64,000 nt of DNA from Salinimicrobium soli (lineage in GTDB: Bacteria > Bacteroidota > Bacteroidia > Flavobacteriales > Flavobacteriaceae): the NCBI RefSeq assembly GCF_048323655.1, contig NZ_JBLUWW010000002.1, forward strand, positions 372,001 through 436,000. The letters run 5' to 3'. Under the pieces are notes generated by a model, which saw nothing but the letters and a program-made list of their open reading frames with translations, was not told the DNA's origin and made no database searches. Of this stretch, positions 15,550 to 24,956 are shown in pieces. Position 1 is the first letter of the stretch; every line of letters begins with the position of its first letter. A program made the translations under genes and the position numbers.

Positions 15550-16611
15550 ATGCAAGAAAAACTGATGTCAAAAAAGAAACCGTCTTTTCCCGTAAGTGAG
15601 CGGTTTCATAAATATCTGGCCAAGTACAACAGAAACATCAAAATTCCCGTTTTTTATGAAGACCTGCTTCGATTTTCAGGTTCCATTGTGGTCTATGATC
15701 AACATGAAGAAGATACCTACTGGGTGCGCTGCTACTACTCTGATCATGAACGAAACGACATTGATAACAGCCTGAAACAGGTTTATACGATCCTTCATTC
15801 TGACGGAAGCGACGATTCCCTGGAGTTTCTGAACGTGGATGCTATCGACTACTGTACCTTTGGAAATTCGAAGCCCTTTAGAGTAAAGATCCGGAATGTA
15901 CTCAATGACAGTTTTACCTACTTCTACGTTAAAAAAGCTGATGCTTCCAGAGTGTATGGATTGGAATTTGAACATATACTTTCCCCGCACCGGATCAATT
16001 TCCTGGTCTACCGGGAGACTTTAATTGAAGCGCATATAGCAGGGATCCCGGGCGATGTTTTTATTGACGATCATTTACCGGAATGTGATGAGCGGGCCAA
16101 GACCCAGATCGCGAAACAGTTCGTAAAGTTCAACGAACGCTGTACTATCCGGTTGCTCGGAGATATGCGCTCCTATAACTACGTGATCATTCCCACTCAT
16201 GATTTTGACCATGTTGAATATCAAATTCGGGCGATAGATTTTGATCAGCAGTGTTATGAGGGAAATCTGAAAGTTTACCGGCCACAATTCTTTAAGGAAA
16301 ATTACAAGATGGTGCAGCTGGTTGCGACCAAACTGCAGAATTCATCTATTGAACAATATAGGAGGGAAGAACGCTCCCTCCTGGCCAAGCGTATTATCAA
16401 TGCCCAAAGCAGGTACAAAGAATTAATGCGATGTATTCTTAATGACCAGATATCTACCCAGGAGAATGTTAAACACTTAAGACGGGAATTATACGAATTC
16501 TCAAATGACATGAAATTTAAACGGGCCCGTTCTATGGGACAGATATTGCGTACAGCACTTGAATTTGTTAAGAGAAACTACGAGGACGTGAATATGAAAA
16601 GACTCATATAA
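15550..16611 (+). CDS. Conserved protein of unknown function
   Basis: About 353 residues from the ATG at 15550; an ATG at 15565 is also possible, and the more distant TTG at 15499 is disfavoured by the -7 box at 15528. I do not recognise a characterised family. The protein is soluble, with no signal peptide or membrane segment: a mixed alpha/beta first part (YEDLLRFSGSIVVYDQHEED, then a run of strands with many aromatic residues), a middle part around LVYRETLIEAHIAGIPGDVF, and a helical, basic C-terminus from about residue 270 (RREERSLLAKRIINAQSRYK) that could bind nucleic acid or a partner. It is divergent from the ABC genes and converges on the NdpA-like gene. Confidence 0.75.
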   Translation: MQEKLMSKKKPSFPVSERFHKYLAKYNRNIKIPVFYEDLLRFSGSIVVYDQHEEDTYWVRCYYSDHERNDIDNSLKQVYTILHSDGSDDSLEFLNVDAIDYCTFGNSKPFRVKIRNVLNDSFTYFYVKKADASRVYGLEFEHILSPHRINFLVYRETLIEAHIAGIPGDVFIDDHLPECDERAKTQIAKQFVKFNERCTIRLLGDMRSYNYVIIPTHDFDHVEYQIRAIDFDQQCYEGNLKVYRPQFFKENYKMVQLVATKLQNSSIEQYRREERSLLAKRIINAQSRYKELMRCILNDQISTQENVKHLRRELYEFSNDMKFKRARSMGQILRTALEFVKRNYEDVNMKRLI

Positions 16612-16640
16612 TTCAAGATTCAGAATTAAACTATAAAAAG

Positions 16641-16679
16641 AATAGAGCCTCAAAAATGTCATTTTTGAGGCTCTATTTT
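16641..16679. terminator. Bidirectional terminator containing the AAAAATG-T-CATTTTT dyad
   Basis: An 18-base perfect inverted repeat around a single central T, from AATAGAGCCTC to its complement, with AAAAATG/CATTTTT at the top. It lies between two converging genes. Confidence 0.85.
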
Positions 16680-16711
16680 CTAAGTTCTTTTGTTTTAAAT
16701 CCTGAATGCTT

Positions 16712-17770
16712 TTAGCTTTTTTGCTCCTTATTGAAATAGACCAGGTAGTAATACATCTGTTTTTCTTCATCCCATCCTTTTTCCACAAATTTTTCAGCAG
16801 ATTCCGGGTTAATGAAGTCCATTTTGATCTGGATGTTAGTATCCAGGTTGATGGTATTCTTAATTGATTTTCGGGCAGCAGTTACCGCTGTATTTGAAAT
16901 AGGAAAACTGGTGAGGTCTTCGATCTTGTACTTCGGAGCTTTCTCAGTTTTATAATTCCGGAATTCCGGGATCAGATCAGGATTGTCGATTACTGAATTC
17001 AAAAATGCTGTTTCTTCAAACTCATCATTTTTCGCAAAGAAGTCTACACTTCGGTTCATGAACATCACTTCTTCCTTTTTATCTTCCGCAGGAAGGACCA
17101 CGTCTTTAGCGAAATTCTGGCAAAACTTCAGATATTTCTTCGTGTGGAAATTCTCATCTGCCAGCACATCCACTCCGAGGAAATTCTCCAGCCAATACTT
17201 GGTGTCATACTTATTGGAATCCACGGAAAGGATCTTGTATCCTTCTTCGCGATTCTTATTCAGAATAAGTGCTCCTTTATCGAGCTTGTTCAGGTTAATT
17301 CCCTGCTGAATGATCATTTCCAGAATGCTCTCTTTTTCCTGGAACTGAAGGAAATCGTGCTTCAGTTCAGATTTAAAAATGCCAATTGCAGAGGTCTTTT
17401 CATTGTCCAGCAAAATGTTGTCGAAGTACACCACATAGACTTCCCCGCTCTTAATGTGTGGATGAGCAGACTGCTCGAAAAGTAGAGTAGTGATCTTTTT
17501 GGACTGCGCATGGATATCCTGCGGATTGTCAAAAATGTGGTTCGCGATCTCGTATAACGGATTGAAATCTACATCTACCTCATTGGAGAACTGGAAGTAA
17601 TTTTCTTCTTTTTCCCGAAAAGGTTTCAGAAAATATTCCTTGATCAGCGGAGTGATCTCATCATTCAGCTGGAAAGGTTGGGCAGAGAGAAAAATATTCT
17701 CATTTCTGCTTTTATTACCTACCCTGTGAATGGAAAGTGAATCAATATGAGCGTTATATAAGTTGATCAT
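16712..17770 (-). CDS. Nucleoid-associated protein, NdpA/YejK family
   Basis: About 352 residues from the ATG at 17770 (MINLYNAHIDSLSIHRVGNK); a non-ATG start 21 bases upstream is unlikely. The N-terminus and the segments EVYVVYFDN, LALILNK-like GALILNKNREEGYKI, KYWLENFLGVD and the C-terminal block IKMDFINPESAEKFV are those of the 37-kDa nucleoid-associated family. E. coli YejK (335 residues) binds the nucleoid; the precise function is still unclear. It is transcribed alone and converges with the unknown gene at 15550. Confidence 0.85.
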   Translation of the reverse strand: MINLYNAHIDSLSIHRVGNKSRNENIFLSAQPFQLNDEITPLIKEYFLKPFREKEENYFQFSNEVDVDFNPLYEIANHIFDNPQDIHAQSKKITTLLFEQSAHPHIKSGEVYVVYFDNILLDNEKTSAIGIFKSELKHDFLQFQEKESILEMIIQQGINLNKLDKGALILNKNREEGYKILSVDSNKYDTKYWLENFLGVDVLADENFHTKKYLKFCQNFAKDVVLPAEDKKEEVMFMNRSVDFFAKNDEFEETAFLNSVIDNPDLIPEFRNYKTEKAPKYKIEDLTSFPISNTAVTAARKSIKNTINLDTNIQIKMDFINPESAEKFVEKGWDEEKQMYYYLVYFNKEQKS

Positions 17771-17875
17771 AAAAATGTTATTTTTCTGCAATTAAAGGCA
17801 CAGGTTCGCCGGGCCGGCCGGCAAGATAATTAAAAAGAAACTTAAAAAAACAGCTAAAAAAAGCTTTGGGAAAGA

Positions 17876-18376
17876 TTAGTTCCAGTTCTCGTCAAAAGAG
17901 AGATCATCATAATCATCAACATCGAAATCCTCACCGCCAAAATCGTCATCTTCAGCCTGAAATTCTTTTTCGGGAGCAGCTGTAGGCAACTGTCCGTGCA
18001 CGAACATCAGGTTAGGATAATCCATTTGTGGATCGGGTTCTGCGATCTCGGCAAGTTCCACCAAGAAAGTCCACATGCTCAGGAAATCATAGACGTAGAT
18101 TAGTTTTGTCTGCTCTTCATTAACAACGTCGTCCAGGGTGGTTTCATTCATTAATCGAATAGAACTTTCGCCTTCTTCCATATCGAACTGGGAGATTTCC
18201 TCTCCCTGGTTCCAATCATCATCACTGATGTAGAAAGAAGCCATTTCGTTTCCGTCGAAACCAAAGGACTGTAAAATTACATTATGCAGATCTTCCAAAG
18301 TGTTGTCGGCCATAATTTCTATGTCCCGGAACACATCCTCTTCCGCATCAAGTATCACTCTAAATCTGTATAGCAT
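17876..18376 (-). CDS. pRiA4b ORF-3-like protein with acidic tail
   Basis: A 166-residue soluble protein. The first 120 residues (YRFRVILDAEEDVFRDIEI, LEDLHNVILQSFGFDGNEMASFYI, KLIYVYDFLSMWTFLVEL) follow the pattern of the plasmid pRiA4b ORF-3 family, known from plasmids and chromosomes but without an assigned biochemical role. The last 35 residues are strongly acidic (Asp/Glu/Gly-rich), as in many Bacteroidota members. A -7 box (TATCTTTG) precedes the start. Confidence 0.8.
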   Translation of the reverse strand: MLYRFRVILDAEEDVFRDIEIMADNTLEDLHNVILQSFGFDGNEMASFYISDDDWNQGEEISQFDMEEGESSIRLMNETTLDDVVNEEQTKLIYVYDFLSMWTFLVELAEIAEPDPQMDYPNLMFVHGQLPTAAPEKEFQAEDDDFGGEDFDVDDYDDLSFDENWN

Positions 18377-18395
18377 TGTTCAAAAATTTGGATTG

Positions 18396-18403
18396 CAAAG
18401 ATA
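18396..18403 (-). promoter_or_regulatory. -7 element of the pRiA4b-like gene
   Basis: TATCTTTG on the reverse strand, 20 bases before the ATG; fits TAnnTTTG. Confidence 0.5.
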
Positions 18404-18426
18404 CAGTTTTAGATGAGAATTTTAGC

Positions 18427-19440
18427 CTATCTGCTAAATCTGTGAAGTGTAAAGGTCATAGCTGTAAGCAGGAAAAAGGCTGCAACCTGATGCGCTACTC
18501 CCAGCCATATAGGCACGGCATAGATGAGGGTGAAAACTCCTAATAAAAACTGTACAAATACCAGTATCACAAGGGAATTGATCCCATTTTTCTGCGGAAT
18601 GGTTAGCGCAAGTTTTCTTGAGCGATACCAGATGTATAGCACAATTCCAACCACTATATAAGCAAGGTAGCGATGAACGAACTGCACTCCGCTTTTCCCT
18701 TCAATAAAATTTTTCCAAACAGGATCTTTCTCGATGAATACCGTCTCATGAATCCATTCGCCTCCGGTCATTTTTGGCCACGTATTGTGGATCCAACCGG
18801 CATCAAGACCTGCAACAAAAGCACCCCAAACTATTTGGAGAAGCAGTATGATCATTCCTACCCAAAGTAAATTCCTGAACCCTTTTTGAATCGTCTTCTT
18901 TTTCGGGTACAACAGGTCCATTGCTACCCAGAAGGCGTAGGCGAAGGTGATGAAGGCAGTCATGAGGTGAGCAGCCAGCCTGTAGTGGCTCACTGCCGGA
19001 ATGTCAACCAGGCCGCTTTTAACCATGTACCAGCCCATAAACCCCTGGAAGGCACCAAGAGCCAGCAAGATCAATGATTTTTGGATGGTAGGTTTGCTAA
19101 GTTGTTTTGTGAACAGGAAGTAAAGGAAAGGAATGATGAACACCACCCCAATTAGACGACCAATCAGCCTGTGCAGCCACTCCCAGAAATAAATTCCTTT
19201 AAAATCTTCAAGATTAAAGTGATAATGGAGTTTTTGATATTCCGGATATTGCTTATAAAGTTCAAATGCCTCTACCCATTCTTTTTCATTAAGTGGGGGA
19301 ATGGTTCCTGTGATAAGTTTGTAATCTGAAATTGAAAGTCCTGAGTTGGTAAGCCGGGTAATACCGCCAATTACTACCATTGTAAAGATCAGGAAACAGC
19401 CGGTCAACAGCCAATAAACTACTTTTTTGTTGTCTTTCAT
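18427..19440 (-). CDS. ctaA: Heme A synthase (COX15/CtaA)
   Basis: A 337-residue membrane enzyme that oxidises the C8 methyl group of heme O to heme A for cytochrome c oxidase. About eight transmembrane helices are visible. Conserved histidines sit in YFWEWLHRLIGR (about residue 88), VSHYRLAAHL (about 150), VQFVHRYLAY (about 253) and GVAHQVAAFF (about 315), matching the four heme-ligand positions of the COX15 type. The N-terminal GGITRLTNSGLSI is a strong signature. This points to aerobic respiration with an aa3-type oxidase. The gene stands alone; other cytochrome oxidase genes are not in the window. Confidence 0.95.
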   Translation of the reverse strand: MKDNKKVVYWLLTGCFLIFTMVVIGGITRLTNSGLSISDYKLITGTIPPLNEKEWVEAFELYKQYPEYQKLHYHFNLEDFKGIYFWEWLHRLIGRLIGVVFIIPFLYFLFTKQLSKPTIQKSLILLALGAFQGFMGWYMVKSGLVDIPAVSHYRLAAHLMTAFITFAYAFWVAMDLLYPKKKTIQKGFRNLLWVGMIILLLQIVWGAFVAGLDAGWIHNTWPKMTGGEWIHETVFIEKDPVWKNFIEGKSGVQFVHRYLAYIVVGIVLYIWYRSRKLALTIPQKNGINSLVILVFVQFLLGVFTLIYAVPIWLGVAHQVAAFFLLTAMTFTLHRFSR

Positions 19441-19491
19441 CGTACGTGGGGGATAAGCAGATTCATAGTTGAGGCTGTCGGCCCAAAAAGG

Positions 19492-20907
19492 TTATTTTGG
19501 TGACAAGCCTATTTGTTTTCCTTTTTTAAGCATAAAATTCTTTGCGGCTTCATATTCATTCGGGATCTCCCCTTCCAAAATAGCCTCTTTTATTGCATCT
19601 TTAATTATACCAATTTCACGGGACGGTTTTAGTCCAAAAGTTTCCATAATTTCTTCTCCCGAAACCGGAGGTTGAAAGTTCCTTACATGGTCCCGCTCTT
19701 CAACTTCCTTTATCTTTTGACGAACAAGCTTAAAGTTGTTGTGATATTTTCTGAACCTACGCGGGTTCTTAGTAGTAATGTCTGCCTCGCACAGTGTCAT
19801 GAGGTCTTCGATATTGTCTCCGGCATCAAAAATGAGCCTGCGCACTGCCGAGTCGGTCACTTCCTGCGCCAGCACAATAGGTCGGGAACTCATTAAAACC
19901 ATTTTCTGCACGAACTTCATTTTCTCATTCAGCGGCAACCGAAGTCTTTTGAAGAGTTTATAGACCATTTTTGAGCCAACAAACTCATGGCCATGGAAGG
20001 TCCATCCAAGTTTTTCATCAAAACGTTTAGTGGGCGCCTTACCTATATCATGAAGCAATGCGGCCCAGCGCAACCAGAGGTCATCGGTGTTTTCTGAAAT
20101 ATTATCTACCACCTCTAAAGTGTGCCAGAAATTGTCCTTATGCCGTTGTCCTTCAATTTCATCAATTCCTTCCAGAGCGGTAAGCTCGGGCAAAATGATC
20201 TTGAGTAACCCGGTGTTGTGTAAAAGGCTAAAACCTTCGGAAGGTCTTTCCGAAAGTAAGATCTTATTCAGTTCCTCCACTATACGTTCCCGGGAAATGA
20301 TCTTGATCCTTTGCTTGTTACTGGAAATTGCTTCTAAAGATTCTCTTTCGATCTTGAAGTGCAATTGAGAAGCGAACCTGATGGCCCGTAACATTCGCAA
20401 AGGATCATCAGAATAGGTGATATCAGGATCCAGAGGAGTACGGATTATCTTTTCCTTGAGATCTTCGAGTCCGTTAAAAGGATCTATCAGCTCCCCGTAG
20501 TTCTTTTCGTTCAGACTTAGTGCCAGGGCATTTATGGTAAAATCCCTCCGGTTTTGATCATCTTCAAGAGTGCCGCTTTCCACTTCCGGATTGCGACTTT
20601 CTTCGGAATAACTTTCCTTGCGGGCACCCACAAATTCCACCTCCATGTCATAAGCCCGCAACATAGCAGTTCCGTAGTTCTTGAAGATCTGTACTTTTGG
20701 TTTGTGAGGTAAGAGTTCAGAGACCTTTTTTGCGAGTTCTATTCCGCTACCAACCGCAACAATATCAATATCCTTATGCTCCCCCCGGTCAAGGATGTAA
20801 TCTCTCACAAAACCACCAATGACGTAGCTCTCCAGTTGGAGCTCTTCAGAAGCCAGAGAAATTACTTTGAAAATATTATTAGAGAGGGCCTGTTTATAGT
20901 TGTTCAC
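19492..20907 (-). CDS. cca: CCA tRNA nucleotidyltransferase / poly(A) polymerase family with HD domain
   Basis: A 471-residue class II nucleotidyltransferase. The head domain has YVIGGFVRDYIL (about residue 26) and KDIDIVAVGSG with the catalytic Asp pair, then RRDFTINALAL and DPLRMLRAIRFASQL (about 178). The C-terminal half carries an HD domain (WAALLHDIGKAPTKRF, GHEFVGSKM). It adds or repairs the 3' CCA of tRNAs; some members with this layout specialise in A-addition only. The start appears to be a GTG at 20907; no ATG precedes the conserved head. Confidence 0.93.
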   Translation of the reverse strand: MNNYKQALSNNIFKVISLASEELQLESYVIGGFVRDYILDRGEHKDIDIVAVGSGIELAKKVSELLPHKPKVQIFKNYGTAMLRAYDMEVEFVGARKESYSEESRNPEVESGTLEDDQNRRDFTINALALSLNEKNYGELIDPFNGLEDLKEKIIRTPLDPDITYSDDPLRMLRAIRFASQLHFKIERESLEAISSNKQRIKIISRERIVEELNKILLSERPSEGFSLLHNTGLLKIILPELTALEGIDEIEGQRHKDNFWHTLEVVDNISENTDDLWLRWAALLHDIGKAPTKRFDEKLGWTFHGHEFVGSKMVYKLFKRLRLPLNEKMKFVQKMVLMSSRPIVLAQEVTDSAVRRLIFDAGDNIEDLMTLCEADITTKNPRRFRKYHNNFKLVRQKIKEVEERDHVRNFQPPVSGEEIMETFGLKPSREIGIIKDAIKEAILEGEIPNEYEAAKNFMLKKGKQIGLSPK

Positions 20908-20978
20908 GATCTGATTTTCTTTTCTTTCAAGCCTGGATGATCCTGATTAGAGAATAATTTTTGTTGTCTTCTTTTTTT

Positions 20979-21151
20979 GCCACGAATTCACTAATATCTA
21001 ATGTATGATTCTCCGCTGATCAAGCAGCCCTTTAATAGTTGCCAAAATTATTAGCCTTACCTAAGTGATTATACACCTCGAATAAAGCGTCTATAATAAT
21101 TTTCTTCTTTAAAGAGAATATTAATCCTATTTATATTCGTGTATTCGTGGC
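20979..21151. mobile_element. MITE-like 173-base element with terminal inverted repeats
   Basis: The intergenic region between cca and tsaC carries GCCACGAATTCACTAATAT (20979-20997) and, inverted at the other end, the complement of GCCACGAATACACGAATAT (21133-21151); 16 of 19 bases match. There is no coding capacity inside and no obvious transcription signal. The size and structure fit a miniature inverted-repeat element or a remnant of one. I see no clear target-site duplication. Confidence 0.5.
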
Positions 21152-21168
21152 GTTTTACTTGACATTAG

Positions 21169-21735
21169 TTATTTCCTTATCACCTGTACCTTTCCGTCGT
21201 TACTAAGCTTAATAATAGCAGAGGGTTTAGGGGTTTTTCTGGACTGCTGCAAATTTACTACATAGTCCACACCTTTTAAAATTTCCGGAGATATTTCAGC
21301 AAAGCTTTGAGGAGTTTCTTCCCCGCTGATGTTGGCCGAAGTAGAGACCAATGGTCGCTTCAGTTTTTTAATTAATCGCTGGCAAAATTCATCTTTTGTC
21401 ACCCTTATTCCCAATGTATCATCAGCACCCACCAGGTTCTCGGCTACGCGAATAGGTTTGTCGTAAATAATGGTTGTTGGTTTAGCGGCGTACTTCAAGA
21501 TATCATAAGCCACTTCAGGCACTTCTTCCACAAACTGGTTCAGCATTTTAAAATCAGATACCAGGCAGATAAGCGCTTTGGTTTCGCTGCGTCTTTTGAG
21601 TTCAAAGATCTTAGAGATTGCATCGGCATTTGTGGCGTCACATCCTATTCCCCAAACCGTATCTGTAGGGTAGAGTATAATTCCTCCTCTTTTTAACGCC
21701 GCATAGGCGTTGTCCATTTCTTCATTAATGTCCAT
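21169..21735 (-). CDS. tsaC: L-threonylcarbamoyladenylate synthase (Sua5/YrdC/TsaC)
   Basis: A 188-residue enzyme that makes threonylcarbamoyl-AMP from threonine, bicarbonate and ATP for the t6A37 modification of ANN-decoding tRNAs. Signatures are GGIILYPTDTVWGIGCDA (about residue 17), KIFELKRRSETKALICLV (the KR-x-K region), LGIRVTKDEFC and STSANISGEETPQSF (about 133). It is a short, YrdC-only version without the Sua5 C-terminal domain. Its start overlaps the end of the upstream glycosyltransferase gene by 11 bases, suggesting one transcript. Confidence 0.95.
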   Translation of the reverse strand: MDINEEMDNAYAALKRGGIILYPTDTVWGIGCDATNADAISKIFELKRRSETKALICLVSDFKMLNQFVEEVPEVAYDILKYAAKPTTIIYDKPIRVAENLVGADDTLGIRVTKDEFCQRLIKKLKRPLVSTSANISGEETPQSFAEISPEILKGVDYVVNLQQSRKTPKPSAIIKLSNDGKVQVIRK

Positions 21736-22834
21736 TGATCACTTTTTTATATTCTTCCAGGGTTTGTTTCGCCATCTTTTCAGCGGTAAACCCTTTTAAT
21801 AATTTATTTTTTGAAATTTCGGTAAAGGTCGGGATTAACTGCGGATTATCCTTCAAAAACAACAGGTTTTCACCTAATTCGCGGTGGTCATAGCATTCAG
21901 CTAAAAGTCCGTTGACCTTATGTTCAATTACTTCGGAAATTCCTCCCGCCCTGGTACTTACTACCGGAACTCGGTGGTAAAAGGATTCATAGATCACCTG
22001 TGGAATGCCCTCATTTTCTGAAGTCAACAAGGTCGCATCAAACTGCGGAATAAAATTGGAAGCGTCCGGAAGGAATCCCAGCATGGAAATATGTTTCTCA
22101 AGATCCCATTTTTCGATCAGCTCCTGAAGAACCGGAGTTATTCGGCTGAATCTACCCATTTGGACAAAATGAAGATTCTCCTGTTTCTTCTCCTTAACGA
22201 GGTATCTAACTGTTTTCAGAAAAGTTTCCAGGTCTTTTGCTTCAATATGATTGGCAACATTTCCGATAATTACTGTCTCTTCCTGAAGCCCTAATTTATC
22301 GCGCAGCCTGAAAGGAGTCTCTGTGCTTTTATTATCAATGCGAGTGCCGTGGTAGATAACCTTCAGCCTTTCTAACCGCTCCAGGTATTCAAAAGTGAGA
22401 TTTTTTGTAGTCTTTGATACACAGAGGATCTTCTGAAGCTTTTTGTAATTGTACTTATAAAGGGTGCCTTTGTTCTGCCGAATGGGGAAAGAAGTTTTTT
22501 TGCTGAATACCAATGGAGGGAGTTCATAAAAATGATCTGCAATTATCGCCAGTGTAAGAGCTTTCGGATCGTGAATGTGGATAAGGTCAATGCTCTCTTT
22601 CTTACAGGTCGAAATTATTTTTAGCGCATACCTGAAGTCAAAGTTTGAAAGAAGGGGAGAGGTATAATACCTGAAATTTTGCTTTTTGAGACGATGCTCA
22701 AAACGGCTTCCTTTTCTACACAGAACAATATTTAAAACTTCGGAATGGTTTTTAGCCATCTCCAGACACAGATTCTCAATATGTTGTTCCCCGCCGCCCC
22801 AATTTCTTACTGCCGATAAATGAAGGATTTTCAT
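21725..22834 (-). CDS. Glycosyltransferase family 4
   Basis: A 369-residue GT-B enzyme. The N-terminal domain opens with LHLSAVRNWGGGEQHIENL, including the glycine-rich loop. The C-terminal donor-binding domain has VIGNVANHIEAKDLETFLKT and the E-x7-E region LTSENEGIPQVIYESFYHRV, followed by PVVSTRAGGISEVI. It probably transfers a sugar during lipopolysaccharide or another surface-glycan assembly step on the inner face of the cytoplasmic membrane. It is followed by tsaC (11-base overlap) and is divergent from a WaaP-like kinase, consistent with a role in the LPS core. The donor and acceptor are unknown. Confidence 0.9.
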   Translation of the reverse strand: MKILHLSAVRNWGGGEQHIENLCLEMAKNHSEVLNIVLCRKGSRFEHRLKKQNFRYYTSPLLSNFDFRYALKIISTCKKESIDLIHIHDPKALTLAIIADHFYELPPLVFSKKTSFPIRQNKGTLYKYNYKKLQKILCVSKTTKNLTFEYLERLERLKVIYHGTRIDNKSTETPFRLRDKLGLQEETVIIGNVANHIEAKDLETFLKTVRYLVKEKKQENLHFVQMGRFSRITPVLQELIEKWDLEKHISMLGFLPDASNFIPQFDATLLTSENEGIPQVIYESFYHRVPVVSTRAGGISEVIEHKVNGLLAECYDHRELGENLLFLKDNPQLIPTFTEISKNKLLKGFTAEKMAKQTLEEYKKVINGH

Positions 22835-22982
22835 AAAGCTTATTTGTGCCTGTCTTTTTCAAATGGCTTAATTGCGAAGGTATAATAAATTCAAATATTC
22901 TTTTTGCAGATAAACGGATTCAACTTTGGTAGGAAGAAACCTATAACTTCTGAATTTTAAAGTTAAAGCACAATTAAAAAAC

Positions 22983-22990
22983 TAACTTTG
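22983..22990 (+). promoter_or_regulatory. -7 element of the WaaP-like kinase gene
   Basis: TAACTTTG matches TAnnTTTG and lies 21 bases before the ATG at 23012. It overlaps the TTG at 22988, which therefore cannot be the start if this promoter is used. Confidence 0.5.
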
Positions 22991-23011
22991 CTGAAAAGTG
23001 CGGGAAACAAT

Positions 23012-23761
23012 ATGAAAGTAATCATAGATGAAGCATATTCTTCTTATAAAGAAGAAATTCTTCAGGCTCTTGACAATTTTGAGAAGGAAGGTCGGGAAAT
23101 TGGCCCGGGAAAAAGAAATACTGTAAAAGCAGTGTCGCTTAATGAAAAGGAACTGAACATCAAGTCTTTTAAAGTTCCCAATACTGTCAATAAAATAGCC
23201 TATCGGTTCTTCAGAAAATCAAAAGCGGAAAGATCTTTTTGTTATGCTCAGGAACTTTTAAAGAGAGGAATAAGTACCCCCGCTCCCGTTGCTTATGTTG
23301 AAGAAGTGACTTCTGTGGCCTTTTTGAAAAGCTTTTATGTAAGCGAGCATCTGGAGTATAACCTCACATTCCGGGATCTGGATCTAAAAAAAGAAGGTCA
23401 TGAAGAGATCCTAAGGGCTTTTACCCGTTTTACCTTACAGCTACATGAAAAAGGTATCGAATTCTTAGACCATTCCCCCGGAAATACGTTGATCCAGATC
23501 AACGATAATGCATATAAATTTTATCTGGTTGACCTTAACAGGATGAATTTTAGAAGTTTGAATTTTACCGAAAGAATGCAAAATTTCAAACGGCTATCCA
23601 GAGAAAGAGACATATATGAGGTAATGGCAGATGAATATGCAAAACAAACAGACCGCTCTTCCTCTGAGGTTTTTGATCAAATGTGGCATTTCAATCAGCG
23701 CTTTTTTACAAAACGGGAAAAAAAGGCAGTGATAAAGCAAAAGTTAAAGAGAATTTTTTAG
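23012..23761 (+). CDS. Lipopolysaccharide kinase-like protein (Kdo/WaaP family)
   Basis: About 249 residues from the ATG at 23012 (MKVIIDEAYSSYKEEILQAL). The protein-kinase-like fold is recognisable: a lysine in NIKSFKVPN for ATP binding, RSFCYAQELLKRGISTPAPVAYVE at the C-helix and following strand, the catalytic-loop pattern IEFLDHSPGNTLI (D-x-x-x-x-N, about residue 155) and YLVDLNRMNF in place of DFG. Such enzymes phosphorylate the Kdo or heptose residues of LPS. Its neighbours are glycosyltransferases, so an LPS inner-core role is inferred. The C-terminus is basic. Confidence 0.85.
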   Translation: MKVIIDEAYSSYKEEILQALDNFEKEGREIGPGKRNTVKAVSLNEKELNIKSFKVPNTVNKIAYRFFRKSKAERSFCYAQELLKRGISTPAPVAYVEEVTSVAFLKSFYVSEHLEYNLTFRDLDLKKEGHEEILRAFTRFTLQLHEKGIEFLDHSPGNTLIQINDNAYKFYLVDLNRMNFRSLNFTERMQNFKRLSRERDIYEVMADEYAKQTDRSSSEVFDQMWHFNQRFFTKREKKAVIKQKLKRIF

Positions 23762-23819
23762 AGGTAGAGAATCTTTTCTCGAAAATTTTACCCCCCTGAT
23801 TTTAATAAACCTTAACCTC

Positions 23820-24806
23820 TTACTTTTTACTTAATTGGTTTTCTATCCATGAAAGTATGTACTCTAATATTTCATCACTTGCCATGTCCAGGCTTTGAAA
23901 TGTGATGAAAAGTTTCTTTGGATCATGTATATACCATTTCAATTTTAACCTGGTCAACCATAGATTTTTATAGGATCGGAAGTATGTTAACTGTGAATTG
24001 TTTCGGTAATGACCAGTATTATTTTTGAGTTCTAAATGTTCAGATAAGGAGGAGATAAGAAATTGATCTTTATTTCTAAACCTGTGCTGTATATTATTTC
24101 TAAGTAAAGAATTTTTTTCAAAAAAGTTTGTCAGTGTAGACTTCCTCACACTAACCGGCGTATGGAAACGTCTCACATACTTTTCCATTCGGGCCAGTTT
24201 GGCGCTATTCTGCTGTAGTTTCTTGAAACTAATTTTTTCCTTTTTTTCGGGAATACCAAAATAACTCAAAACTTCACGGTAGTATTTCCTAAAAGTTTTA
24301 TTTTCATTGAAATCTTGCCATTTACCTCTTACAATGGGTTCTCCATTAATAAAGAAATCATCTACCGATACTTCTTTCATTATAAAAGTATCATCATTAA
24401 AAATGATAAAGTGCTCAGATAAATTGGGAATTTTAAATAGCATGGATATTATAGAACACGAGTTGAAGGTAGGTAGGTATTCTTCATATCCGCTAAAAAT
24501 AATTTTATGATCAACAAGTTCCAGATTTACTCCTTTATCTTGGGCTAAGGACTTTAGGGAATCAAATGACGCAGGCCTTTGATCATCGGTTACTAAAAAT
24601 ATATTCTTAATGAAGGGGGCGAACTTGATTATCGATCTAATCGCAATGTCTATTTCTCCGATGGAATTGTATCGTTTCAGATGATTTTCAGAAGAGAAAT
24701 TGATCTTAGATTCAGAAAAAGTATTGATCTTTTCCTGCCAATTTTTATCATTTCCATCTACCCAAGTTAAAACGGCATCAACTTGAATATTGTGAGGTTC
24801 TGTCAT
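23820..24806 (-). CDS. Stealth-family sugar-phosphate transferase
   Basis: A 328-residue protein with the Stealth conserved regions: DAVLTWVDGNDKNW (about residue 10), EIDIAIRSIIKFAPFIKNIF with LVTDDQRP (about 52), FIIFNDDTFIMK (about 132) and RRFHTPVSVRKST (about 212). Known members are hexose-1-phosphate or capsule-polysaccharide phosphotransferases that create phosphodiester links between sugars. The gene is more AT-rich than its neighbours, in keeping with an accessory surface-glycan function. It is followed by a WaaP-like kinase on the other strand and preceded by a TagF-like gene. Confidence 0.88.
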   Translation of the reverse strand: MTEPHNIQVDAVLTWVDGNDKNWQEKINTFSESKINFSSENHLKRYNSIGEIDIAIRSIIKFAPFIKNIFLVTDDQRPASFDSLKSLAQDKGVNLELVDHKIIFSGYEEYLPTFNSCSIISMLFKIPNLSEHFIIFNDDTFIMKEVSVDDFFINGEPIVRGKWQDFNENKTFRKYYREVLSYFGIPEKKEKISFKKLQQNSAKLARMEKYVRRFHTPVSVRKSTLTNFFEKNSLLRNNIQHRFRNKDQFLISSLSEHLELKNNTGHYRNNSQLTYFRSYKNLWLTRLKLKWYIHDPKKLFITFQSLDMASDEILEYILSWIENQLSKK

Positions 24807-24956
24807 TCGATATGAGTTTAACCCGGAGAATTCAGGGTTTAATTTGAATTATTTTTTAAAAATAAGAAATATTCTTAGTTAACAACTGAACTGTCGGATT
24901 AAGAAAAACTCATTAGAATTCCGGGAAACTGAATAACACAAAAAGTCTCTACAATT

